Below, in pieces: positions 57,801 to 64,000 of a DNA stretch of 64,000 nucleotides (the first letter of the stretch is position 1; each line of letters starts with the position of its first letter). The DNA comes from Lewinellaceae bacterium (lineage in GTDB: Bacteria; Bacteroidota; Bacteroidia; Chitinophagales; Saprospiraceae). The DNA lies in contig JACJYP010000002.1 of NCBI GenBank assembly GCA_020636045.1, forward strand, positions 124,001 to 188,000. The letters run 5' to 3'. The notes under the pieces are model-generated. The model was given only the letters and a program-made list of their open reading frames with translations. It ran no database searches and was not told where the DNA came from. Both the position numbers and the translations under genes were made by a program.

Positions 57801-58481
57801 GAATATGCCGTGACGGTGACGGATGCCCTGGGCACTACCCAAACGGCCAGCGTTTCTGTCTCTGCTCCCGAGCCACTGACGATCGAACTCACCCGCAATA
57901 TGGGCGCTACTACCGAACGCAGCAACGATGGCAAGGCAGCCGTAACGGCTAAAGGCGGTACCGGCGAATACAACTTCCTGTGGGACACGAAGCAAACCAC
58001 TGCTACGGTCGTGAAATTGCCCATGGGAAAACACAGTGTGACCGTGACCGATGCCAACGGCTGTTCGCAAAGAACGGATTTTGAAACGGAGAAAAGGATA
58101 CTGCCCGAACTTACGGGCGCCCTGGAAAACGGCCAGGTTATCCGGATGCGCCTGCTGAATTTCGATACGGACAGTTCGAGCGTCAAGCCGGATGCCTTGC
58201 CCATGCTCGATGAACTCTACGATTTTATGATGGAAAACGGCTCTGCCGCCATTGAAATAGGCGGCCATACCAACAACCTGCCCTCCGACGCTTTTGCCGA
58301 CAACCTGTCGACAGAGCGGGCGAAGTCGGTAGCCGACTACCTGATCGGGAAGGGGATCGACCCCAACCGCGTCGTGTACAAAGGCTACGGTAAAAGGATG
58401 CCGCTGGTGCCGAACACCTCGGCTGAAGGCCGCCGAACCAACCAGCGCGTGGAGATCAAGATCCTGAAGATCAGGGATTAA
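54900..58481 (+). CDS. propeller-SprB repeat-OmpA fusion, outer-membrane/surface protein
   Basis: The 1193-residue protein has a signal peptide (MPNLLLRRSPALILSLILCF). About residues 30-300 have two-component-type β-propeller repeats (VLNIAVDASGRKWAANRTGL, MWIGTDRGLTYGTP, IDQEDAVWVGTEDKGLYQVD). From about 310 to 1060 there are eight or nine SprB-like repeats, alternating in two forms (GGTGAYQYKWDNGE and VSGGKGPFNYAW types, both ending near SVTVTDANGCS). The C-terminal OmpA-like domain (about 1070-1193; DNLSTERAKSVADYLIGKGI, GYGKRMPLVPNTSAEGRRTN) binds peptidoglycan. SprB repeats occur in surface adhesins of gliding Bacteroidota. Anchoring by OmpA and not a T9SS domain is unusual. Confidence 0.85.
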   Translation: MPNLLLRRSPALILSLILCFFNIAGAQKAGLEVTRTSAIDRDLPVLNIAVDASGRKWAANRTGLYQVKAIDFATQKTLAPGEQNVLLYKGGNADYTWKDADFRKASNAKSAVTAAWYDEKRSVLWIGTESEGLFQFKAGPELQLTEQFTSGNSKLKSDNVTIIFQDKSGQMWIGTDRGLTYGTPDRLKADFTGYEIQRIREYGTVIYVLADGELSLSPNGGKWTDLAFESKKLEGQIADFDIDKSGKMWLVSGLLTRFDLLAETYDVFSGPEYYTSQYGSCIAIDQEDAVWVGTEDKGLYQVDKASAMTLNAYVEQPISCSGNGKDAVLQAKMTGGAPPYTYRWSGGLSGDNPKNVAPGNYSVTVTDSKGKFRTAEVPVPDSRLKIKTRQKKPLSGPGKLDAVAEVDIESNASGLQIRWDNGETMAVATKLPAGTHTVTVTDPKGCSSTATITIAEKIQPLDVALAEKTAIKCAGEALAALDVKVTGGKEPYSYAWNDPSVQGEIAERLKAGTYQLTVTDAAGTTKSTSISLVQPEPLTMTVQVQSPAGIDAATGTALAKAKGGTGVYQFAWDNGETAFTAVKLSAGRHSVTVTDANGCTASATLDVAENILPLSVSISEKNKVRCAGESSASVEVEVSGGKGPFNYAWSQPDFRADRVAAGTYQLTVTDATGNTSAASVTLAGPTPLSATAAATAPASTGNTDGKAQVQARGGTGAYAYKWSNGENAAAASKLPPGRQSVTVTDANGCSSVASVEIGENILPLAVIIGEKAGVKCAGDRSAAVEVQVSGGKGPFRYAWSDPSLSGERAERMPGGVYSVTVTDAAGTVQTASVTISQPQPLQLSIEPGAPASTGNADGQASAHATGGTGAYQYKWDNGETSAAATKLPPGQRSVTVTDANGCSATAVIAIDENILPLVIGLSETKPIKCAGQKADLGLEVRGGKPPYNYSWNNPAAQGKQPAGLDAGEYAVTVTDALGTTQTASVSVSAPEPLTIELTRNMGATTERSNDGKAAVTAKGGTGEYNFLWDTKQTTATVVKLPMGKHSVTVTDANGCSQRTDFETEKRILPELTGALENGQVIRMRLLNFDTDSSSVKPDALPMLDELYDFMMENGSAAIEIGGHTNNLPSDAFADNLSTERAKSVADYLIGKGIDPNRVVYKGYGKRMPLVPNTSAEGRRTNQRVEIKILKIRD

Positions 58482-58500
58482 CCTGCATTTGGAAAGGCTT

Positions 58501-58541
58501 AAAGCCGTCCACAGAACTAATTTCCTGTGGACGGCTTTTTT
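58501..58541 (+). terminator. intrinsic terminator between convergent genes
   Basis: AAAGCCGTCCACAG pairs with CTGTGGACGGCTTT (14 pairs), followed by Ts. The loop contains the stop codon of the convergent methyltransferase gene. Confidence 0.85.
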
Positions 58542-59170
58542 GTACCCGACAATACGTAATAGTTGAAGATCAGGCCTTTTTTGACCAGCACCTGCCGCGT
58601 CAATTCGAAAGACCTTTCTGTCATAAACCTGCTGTATTCTTCCAGATCGTGCTGATGAGGATGCAGGATGTCGGCGGGAACGAGCCTGAACAATCGCTTC
58701 AGGAATGAAAAATTATGCGCATCGATGGAAACGGTCAGGGTGCCGCCTGTTTTGGTCAATGCTGCCAGCCGGTCGATCGCTGTATCGAGCCGGCTGACGT
58801 GGTTGATCGCGTTGAGGCAAAAAACGCAATCGTATTGCTTGCCGGGCTGGAAATGTTCAAGCGGCCTTGCGATAAAACGTACGCCCGGATAGTCGTGCCG
58901 GCTGAAATGCGGCAGGGTTTTTTCGTAGAAATCGAGTAAGGGATCGAGGGCATCTACCTGCTGCCCGGCAAGTGAAATAAAGATTCCCGCTGGTCCGCAT
59001 CCGGCATCCAGTACGGTAGAATGGTCCGGCACCGTCAGCTTGCATGTTTCCAGAAAATGGCGCCAGTAGGTTCGTTTCCACTCCAGATAGGATTGTTTGT
59101 CCTTTTTTCCGAGATACCGGCGCCACCAGTATTTTTCAAAAAATTGGGCGATTCGCCAGCGCAGCCGCAT
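58517..59170 (-). CDS. class I SAM-dependent methyltransferase
   Basis: The 217-residue protein has the methyltransferase fold: VLDAGCGPAGIFISLAGQQV (motif I with GCGPAG), VDALDPLLDFYEKTL, YDCVFCLNAINHVSRLDTAI, and LTKTGGTLTVSIDAHNF. The N-terminal part is basic (MRLRWRIAQFFEKYWWRRYL). The acceptor cannot be predicted. The last codons lie in the loop of the terminator shared with the OmpA-fusion gene. It diverges from the T9SS protein gene at 59274. Confidence 0.88.
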   Translation of the reverse strand: MRLRWRIAQFFEKYWWRRYLGKKDKQSYLEWKRTYWRHFLETCKLTVPDHSTVLDAGCGPAGIFISLAGQQVDALDPLLDFYEKTLPHFSRHDYPGVRFIARPLEHFQPGKQYDCVFCLNAINHVSRLDTAIDRLAALTKTGGTLTVSIDAHNFSFLKRLFRLVPADILHPHQHDLEEYSRFMTERSFELTRQVLVKKGLIFNYYVLSGTKKPSTGN

Positions 59171-59273
59171 TTAATGATCTTGTTAAAGTTGAAACGGACG
59201 AAGATAATTTTTCTACCTTCGGGTTCTGTAAAATCGCTTTATTGTTACCGCCAGGTCAAACTGTTCTGCACAA

Positions 59274-60050
59274 ATGCTACGCCTCCGTTTTCTACTCCTG
59301 TTGTCGGTCGTGACCGGCATGCCCGCCTTGTTGCGTGCGCAGAATGACAAACAAGTGTTGGGCGAACCCGTCATCACACCTGCCGAACTGCTCGAAGGTA
59401 CTTCCATCCTTTATCTGATCCGTTTTCAGAACACCGGCCAGGATACGGCGCAAGATATCGTCATCCGCGATACCCTGGACCCAAAACTCGACCCTGAAAC
59501 TTTTGTGACGCTCAGCACAAGCCACGATTTTCAGCTGCTGGGAGAGGGCGGCAGCTTTATCCGCTGGTATTTTCAGGATATTCTCCTGCCCGACAGCGCT
59601 TCCGGTGGCGGTAATTCAATCGGATACGTGCTGTTCTCCGTAAGCCCGCGTCCCTTCCTGGCTCCCGGGCAGACCATCCTCAACCACGCCTGCATTTCTT
59701 TCGATCAAAGCGCTGTGATTTGCACAAACGATGCCGTCGTGCTCATCGACGACGAAGCAGACACGGAAGAACCCGATATGGCTTCCGGCGATCTGCAGAT
59801 CGTCCCCAATCCCAATTACGGGCAGTTCGAAGTGCGTACGCTCGACGAACAGGAGTCTGCATCCGGCAATCGCGATGCCAGGTGGTGGATCACCGATATG
59901 AATGGAAAAACGGTATGGAACGGCATTACCGACGATCTGGCGGCGGTCAACAACCGTGTCATGCTCGAACGCCCGTCGCCGGGATTATACCTGCTCTGGG
60001 TACGGACTAAAGAATCGATCCAGGTCGAACGTTTTTCGGTGATCCATTGA
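59274..60050 (+). CDS. T9SS-exported protein with DUF11/DUF7619-like domain
   Basis: The 258-residue protein has a signal peptide (MLRLRFLLLLSVVTGMPALL). A domain of the DUF11/DUF7619 type follows (about residues 30-155; TSILYLIRFQNTGQDTAQDI then VIRDTLDPKLD, and GYVLFSVSPRPFLAPGQTIL) that is common in Bacteroidota surface proteins. A C-terminal sorting domain begins near LQIVPNPNYGQFEVRTLDEQ and ends with SPGLYLLWVRTKESIQVERF. It is shorter than most DUF7619 proteins, and looks like only the last module. It converges with the regulator gene at 60062. Confidence 0.82.
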   Translation: MLRLRFLLLLSVVTGMPALLRAQNDKQVLGEPVITPAELLEGTSILYLIRFQNTGQDTAQDIVIRDTLDPKLDPETFVTLSTSHDFQLLGEGGSFIRWYFQDILLPDSASGGGNSIGYVLFSVSPRPFLAPGQTILNHACISFDQSAVICTNDAVVLIDDEADTEEPDMASGDLQIVPNPNYGQFEVRTLDEQESASGNRDARWWITDMNGKTVWNGITDDLAAVNNRVMLERPSPGLYLLWVRTKESIQVERFSVIH

Positions 60051-60061
60051 GGGCCTGAACT

Positions 60062-61369
60062 TCAAGCCACTTTCTTCTTGATCTCTTCGTACAGCCTGAC
60101 CGTTTCGGATGACGGCATGGACTGGAATTCCTGCTCCATCATTTTGCAGCAAAGGTTAAACTGTGCCTCTACCTTGTGCGCCATGCCCAGGCTGGCATAG
60201 CACTGCATGACGCGGCGATGGATTACTTCCATGCGCGCGTCGCAGGAAAGGATGTCATTGCACACGGCAACAGCCTTCCAGTAGTCGTTCTTGGAACACA
60301 ACTGCGCGCTGTACAGGTCGGCGATCTGCTCGAAGACGGAACTCAGGTGCTGCCGCTCCAACTCGACCCAGCTAAAGCTGTCGGCCGGAAAATCATCGAG
60401 AAAATTGCCCGAATAGGTTTTGATCGCTTTTTGAAGGATTTCGTCGGGCACTTCCTGATTACAACGCCTGTATTCCTGTGTTTTTTGATGCAGATCCTTG
60501 AAAATCAACACATCCGAAATGGGGGCGGACTCGAGTTTCAGACTGTACGTGTTTTTATAGTAAACCAGCAGATCGCCTTTATAACCCGCCTGATCGCGAA
60601 AAATATTGCGGATATGGGTCAGTTCGACATTCAGGCTCTTGCGTGCGAACTCCGGTGTATGGTCGAACTTCTCGGGCCAGAACGTGCGCGCCAGGTGATC
60701 GCGCGACAGCGCGCGCGGGTAATTGTAGGCAAGGTATGCGAACAGATATTTGGCCTGGTTGGTGAGTTCGATCCTGCGGCCGTTCCACAGCATGGTGAAG
60801 GGACCGAAAAAAGCGATTTCAAGCCCTTTGTAGGCGGTTTCCAGATCCTGCTGGAGGGTTGGCTGTACACCGTCGGGCAGTACCGACGGCAGGGTAGGGG
60901 CCATTTGCACCCCTGCTGCAACCATGCCCGGTGTGACCGTCGCCAGCAACGCCTTGCCGCCGATCCGCCGACTGGCCGGCCGTCTGGCAATTGGCGGCTT
61001 CAGGCGAAAACCGGGCATGTATTCTTCCAGGCATGCCAGCAGTTCGTCGCCGCTGACCGGCATGCCGAGCACGTCTTCAGCACCTGATTTTAGCAATAGC
61101 CGCGTAGTGGCTCCTGAATAATCGGATGTGATCACAATGGCAGGAATGCCAGGGTACCTGCGCTTCCAGATGCGCAGTGCGGAAAGGCCATCGGTCTGCT
61201 CAGGGCGGTGCAGGATAACAACCATGCCGACCTCACCGGCAGATTTCGGTGTCTGGAAGGGGCCGGCGTCGGTCAGGGTTTCTATTTGCAGCGCGGGCCC
61301 TCCACAGGTCCGGAGCAATGCTTCGAGGGGTTTGTAGTGGCCCCATAGCAGAACTTTTGGGTAAGCCAT
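60062..61369 (-). CDS. SARP-like regulator: pseudo-receiver, winged helix and BTAD
   Basis: The 435-residue protein has three parts. Residues of about 1-120 resemble a response-regulator receiver, but the phospho-Asp position reads VVILHRPEQ and the conserved Lys reads GMPV, so both key residues are missing. A winged helix follows (about residues 185-285; LEIAFFGPFTMLWNGRRIEL, NQAKYLFAYLAYNYPRALSR, EFARKSLNVELTHIRNIF), and then a bacterial transcriptional activation domain (about 290-435) of helical repeats. SARP proteins activate promoters by binding direct repeats. Targets are unknown here; the signal is probably not phosphorylation. Confidence 0.8.
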   Translation of the reverse strand: MAYPKVLLWGHYKPLEALLRTCGGPALQIETLTDAGPFQTPKSAGEVGMVVILHRPEQTDGLSALRIWKRRYPGIPAIVITSDYSGATTRLLLKSGAEDVLGMPVSGDELLACLEEYMPGFRLKPPIARRPASRRIGGKALLATVTPGMVAAGVQMAPTLPSVLPDGVQPTLQQDLETAYKGLEIAFFGPFTMLWNGRRIELTNQAKYLFAYLAYNYPRALSRDHLARTFWPEKFDHTPEFARKSLNVELTHIRNIFRDQAGYKGDLLVYYKNTYSLKLESAPISDVLIFKDLHQKTQEYRRCNQEVPDEILQKAIKTYSGNFLDDFPADSFSWVELERQHLSSVFEQIADLYSAQLCSKNDYWKAVAVCNDILSCDARMEVIHRRVMQCYASLGMAHKVEAQFNLCCKMMEQEFQSMPSSETVRLYEEIKKKVA

Positions 61370-61849
61370 AACCTCGGACGAGTTTTGGTTAATTGAAAAA
61401 GGGTTAGGGCGCGTGCGCCGAAGCGTACGTGCAGATTGTCAGAAGCACGTTAAAAAGTGTGTTACCCGTTGGTAGGAGAGAGAATTAGAGCGGCCACCTG
61501 ATGCTCACGGAGCGTTTGTTTTCTATCTGGATGATTGAGGCCAATAAAATTCTATCTCGGCAGATTAAGAAATACTCCATTTGGGGTATCGGCGATACGC
61601 ACAAATATATGAAATCTTTCTTACATAACCAACAGTAACCTGTGCATGTACCTCAATAGTCGCAGATGCGCTGAAATGGTCAATTGAGGGCAACTGCACC
61701 CCTGCAAATTATGTTAATACAATACCCTTTTACACTTTTACGGCGTGATTTTTGCCAAACCAAATGCTTTCTCAGCCCCGCATAGCGTGCCGAATTGAAA
61801 ACGTCGCCCCACAGGACCGTTACTCTTCATCAAAGCGCTTTCTACAACG
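61370..61849. other. AT-rich intergenic region
   Basis: No convincing gene is seen between the SARP gene start (minus strand) and the small zinc-ribbon-like gene. It has several AT-rich tracts, for example around 61545-61640 and 61700-61745. It should include the promoter of the regulator, but no exact TAnnTTTG box was identified near its ATG. Confidence 0.35.
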
Positions 61850-62083
61850 ATGGGCGATATTCATTTCGACGGCCTTCCCCAGGATGTACACCACTGCACC
61901 AGTCACCGCGATGGCGAGTGGATCATCTGGCGTTGCCCTCAATGCGAGGGTTACGAGCGGAGGCTAAACTGGAACACCGGCGAAATGTCGGTACGACGCG
62001 GCGACTCTACGGCACAACACACAGGCTTCAGCACCCGCGAACAAAACATGGAAGCCCTCCAACGGGGGCTCCCGCAAAATTAG
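61850..62083 (+). CDS. 77-residue hypothetical protein with possible zinc ribbon
   Basis: The product starts MGDIHFDGLPQDVHHCTSHR and continues DGEWIIWRCPQCEGYERRLN, with a later RRGDSTAQHTGFST. The pairs HHCTSH and CPQC could bind a zinc ion. It is hydrophilic with Trp in the ribbon-like part and has no signal peptide. There is no gene near it on the same strand. It ends at the inverted repeat 62082-62123. A small DNA- or RNA-binding protein is possible, but this is not certain. Confidence 0.5.
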   Translation: MGDIHFDGLPQDVHHCTSHRDGEWIIWRCPQCEGYERRLNWNTGEMSVRRGDSTAQHTGFSTREQNMEALQRGLPQN

Positions 62084-62123
62084 AACGTACTCGGACTCGG
62101 CATAATGCCCCCGAAAACGTTCT
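62082..62123. repeat. short inverted repeat AGAACGTACTCGG/CCGAAAACGTTCT between convergent genes
   Basis: The arms pair with two mismatches around a 16-base loop. On the minus strand the sequence after the stem is AATTTTG. It could serve as a bidirectional terminator. It shares its AGAACGT ends with the element at 51859-52021. Confidence 0.5.
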
Positions 62124-62800
62124 TAAACACCGCCTTCTTCCATATCGGGCAACTCTGACATCAGACGATGCAGCAACCGCGAGCGGCCTGCTTCAGCCTG
62201 TCCGCCGGTCGTTTGTTGGGCAGCGGGCGCTGCTTCCGCCGGCGGTTCGGATATCCTGCCGGTACGAATTTCCACTTCGATCTGTTCTTTCAGGCGCGAT
62301 GCCAGATGCGAACCGCCGGGCGGCTGCGCGGCACTGAGCGCTTTCATTTCGGCTACCAGGGCTTCCCGCTTCGACGATTTGGCACTACCTGTTTTGGTTT
62401 TGCCCGCGGGCGCGGGCGCCTTTGGTGCGGAAACCTCCGTCGTCGTTTCTTCTTTGTCTTTCATGGGCGTCTTGCTCAGGTATTGGCCGATGAAATGGCC
62501 GATGATCTCTTTGCCTTCTCCCTCGAATGCCCGATGCTGTCGCGAAGGCAGGTGTTCGATAATGCCTTTCTGAGGGCTGTTTTTTGAGGTTCGATAATAG
62601 TCTATCCGGAAAGATACCTTGCTGGCGGGCAAGGCCACGTCGGTGAGTTCCTGCCGCGGGTTTTCCGCCTTTTTTTTGCATGCTGCCAGATCTGCTTCCA
62701 GTGTTGCGATCTTTTTGGCGAGTTGCTCTTCATTTTCCAGGGCCTTGGAGAGCAATTTCAGGATCTGGGCTTTGGTCCGTTTGTCTTTGGATGCTGCCAT
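62123..62800 (-). CDS. hypothetical soluble protein with coiled coil
   Basis: The 225-residue protein begins with a coiled-coil-like helix (residues about 10-45, KAQILKLLSKALENEEQLAK and KIATLEADLAACKKKAE). A small β-rich segment follows (KVSFRIDYYRTSKNSPQKGI, EGKEIIGHFIGQYLSK), then a Lys/Ala/Pro-rich linker and a C-terminal helical part (SHLASRLKEQIEVEIRTGRI). No signal peptide is seen. It lies after the terminator of the 62967 gene. I do not recognise a family. Confidence 0.6.
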   Translation of the reverse strand: MAASKDKRTKAQILKLLSKALENEEQLAKKIATLEADLAACKKKAENPRQELTDVALPASKVSFRIDYYRTSKNSPQKGIIEHLPSRQHRAFEGEGKEIIGHFIGQYLSKTPMKDKEETTTEVSAPKAPAPAGKTKTGSAKSSKREALVAEMKALSAAQPPGGSHLASRLKEQIEVEIRTGRISEPPAEAAPAAQQTTGGQAEAGRSRLLHRLMSELPDMEEGGV

Positions 62801-62885
62801 GGGTGTTTCATTTTTTAGAGGCAGTTCGAATGAAAGGTCATTTTTATCTCATCGTGATACATTCAAACAGCCTCCTGGTGGGGGT

Positions 62886-62921
62886 AAAAAAGGCCGCCCC
62901 GCCCGAACGGGCAGGGCGGCT
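62886..62921 (-). terminator. intrinsic terminator after the 62967 gene
   Basis: On the minus strand GCCGCCC and GGGCGGC pair, with an inner GCCCG/CGGGC stem, and six Ts follow. It lies about 45 bases after the stop of the gene at 62967. Confidence 0.8.
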
Positions 62922-62966
62922 TCACTTCGTGTCGTTATTCCCCGCGCGGGAATGCACGGGTGGGAT

Positions 62967-63446
62967 TTAATCTTCGTACACGGTGATCTTGCCGAGTTCG
63001 GCGAAAGCGGCGATCGGACCCGGACGGTTGCGGGAATCGCGGAAGCGGATCACAGCCACCACATCATACACGCCGTCGTCGATCGCATTCGGCGGGAAGA
63101 TCATGGTGTGGGTGTACACATGACCGGAGCGCTGAACGAAATTGAGGTTGGCGATGGAGTAGCTGCCGAGATCGATCTCGCCGCCACCCATCTTTTCGAA
63201 AAATACCTGCAGATGCCATTGATTGGCATCGTCGAGCAGGGGCACCAGCAAACCGGATACCGACCAGCGGAAGCGGAAAAAGATGCGCTGATCGCGCTGG
63301 ATCACGCGTTCCGTTGCCGCGCTGAGATCGGCCGGCCATTCGCTGGTAGATGCCAGTTCGTCGGCGGTCAGAAAAGAACCGCCATTGAATCGGAAGATAG
63401 AAGGGTTGGTGGAGATGACCTGTTCGGCCTGGAAATTGTCTGTCAT
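62967..63446 (-). CDS. hypothetical soluble β-rich protein
   Basis: The 159-residue protein starts MTDNFQAEQVISTNPSIFRF and has alternating strands (RIFFRFRWSVSGLLVPLLDD, WHLQVFFEKMGGGEI, THTMIFPPNAIDDGVYDVVA) like an immunoglobulin-type or β-sandwich domain. No signal peptide is visible. It has its own terminator at 62886-62921, and is followed by the coiled-coil gene at 62800 on the same strand. I do not recognise the family. Confidence 0.6.
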   Translation of the reverse strand: MTDNFQAEQVISTNPSIFRFNGGSFLTADELASTSEWPADLSAATERVIQRDQRIFFRFRWSVSGLLVPLLDDANQWHLQVFFEKMGGGEIDLGSYSIANLNFVQRSGHVYTHTMIFPPNAIDDGVYDVVAVIRFRDSRNRPGPIAAFAELGKITVYED

Positions 63447-63793
63447 GGTTGGATAACATTTGGGAGATACTCATCCTGCTGCGCCGGGTTCAGAGGGAGA
63501 TTGTTCGTTCTCGGCGTTTTTCAGATCAAGTACCCGGGGTTGGGAGATGAACAACACGATTACTTGCTGAACCCGACACAAAAGTGGGGGGCTGCGGATT
63601 AAGCAGCGCTCAATCACCGGCTACAATGCAATTAAAACGCGATTAAAAGCCGGCAAAACGCTGTTTACGTTTGCTTTTTGACCCTTCAGAGGCCGTCTTG
63701 CCGGCACATTTGCCTATTTTTCCGCTATTGTTTTTACCCCTCCCGCGCTTTCCTATCTTTGCCCGCCTGAAAACATTTAACTCTGCACTATTT
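63447..63793. other. intergenic region upstream of fabI
   Basis: No convincing gene was found. The right part holds the fabI promoter box at 63754-63761. The left part must drive the divergent gene at 63446, but no exact TAnnTTTG box was seen on that strand. Confidence 0.4.
63754..63761 (+). promoter_or_regulatory. -7 box TATCTTTG for fabI
   Basis: Exact TAnnTTTG match, 32 bases before the fabI ATG at 63794. TTG is found 23 bases upstream of the box, slightly far. Confidence 0.6.
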
Positions 63794-64000
63794 ATGGCAA
63801 ATATCCTCTCCGGAAAAAAAGGAATCATCTTCGGCGCCCTCGACAATCAAAGTATTGCCTGGAAAGTGGCCGAACGCTGCGTGGAAGAAGGCGCGCAGAT
63901 CGTACTGACAAACGCCCCGGTCGCGCTGCGCATGGGTGAGGTCAATGCCCTGGCTGAAAAATGCAAAGCCCCGCTGATCGCTGCCGACGCCACTTCACTG
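63794..64000 (+). CDS. fabI: enoyl-[acyl-carrier-protein] reductase FabI, N-terminal part
   Basis: The 69 visible residues start MANILSGKKGIIFGALDNQS and continue IAWKVAERCVEEGAQIVLTN, the cofactor-binding start of FabI with the GxxxxxSIAW motif. FabI reduces enoyl-ACP in the last step of each fatty-acid elongation cycle with NADH or NADPH. The active-site Tyr and Lys lie beyond the window. It has its own promoter. Confidence 0.92.
   Translation, partial: MANILSGKKGIIFGALDNQSIAWKVAERCVEEGAQIVLTNAPVALRMGEVNALAEKCKAPLIAADATSL

Overview
The window reads as chromosomal DNA of a Bacteroidota bacterium, most like the Saprospiria/Lewinella side of the phylum. The evidence is four secreted proteins with type IX secretion (T9SS) C-terminal sorting domains, a SprB-repeat/OmpA protein of the gliding-surface type, the Bacteroidota-specific DUF4295 gene beside rpmG and rpmB, a futalosine-pathway gene (mqnD), and many promoters with the phylum's -7 box TAnnTTTG. 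Most of the DNA is GC-rich; the stretches 6.4-8.3 kb, 9.3-12.2 kb, 37.3-44.0 kb and 61.4-61.8 kb look more AT-rich and carry unfamiliar genes.

Layout. 0-5.5 kb: M1 peptidase (3' part outside the window), DUF4153 membrane protein, DUF457 membrane protein and CDP-diglyceride synthase. 5.5-13.1 kb: accessory-looking segment with a cohesin-like T9SS protein, a lipoprotein, a REP-associated transposase between inverted REP hairpins, a 42-bp tandem array, a GerW/DUF2953-like pair, a protein with a ten-residue repeat solenoid, pnuC, and a small double-glycine peptide gene with its own promoter and terminator. 13.2-25.8 kb: membrane glycosyltransferase-like protein, discoidin-type lipoprotein, exbB-exbD-tonB operon, TPR mannosyltransferase-like protein, hemD, an NSS sodium symporter flanked by two tiny one-helix paralogues, and a large T9SS protein with dockerin-like and cohesin-like parts. 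26.1-28.0 kb: an apparently intact IS1182-family element. 28.0-37.3 kb: DUF4295/rpmG/rpmB/tRNA-Arg, a subtilase, rlmB with a metal-receptor protein, a small regulator pair, a pseudouridine synthase and mqnD.

37.4-44.0 kb is the most novel region. Two related proteins share an ESPL/ELELA segment and a G-x-W-[FY]-R-[RK]-G tail. They are followed by a translationally coupled HEAGH metalloprotease and a 569-residue protein of unknown function, then a terminator, a 66-residue peptide and an amidohydrolase. I infer a protease-substrate cassette; no function is proven.

44.0-64.0 kb: alanine dehydrogenase, a TonB-dependent receptor, a glycosyltransferase-like membrane protein, a 1016-residue TIR-like protein, tRNA-Gly, a glucosaminidase and its neighbour, a propeller/SprB/OmpA fusion, a methyltransferase, a T9SS protein, a SARP-type regulator with a degenerate receiver domain, two hypothetical genes and the start of fabI.
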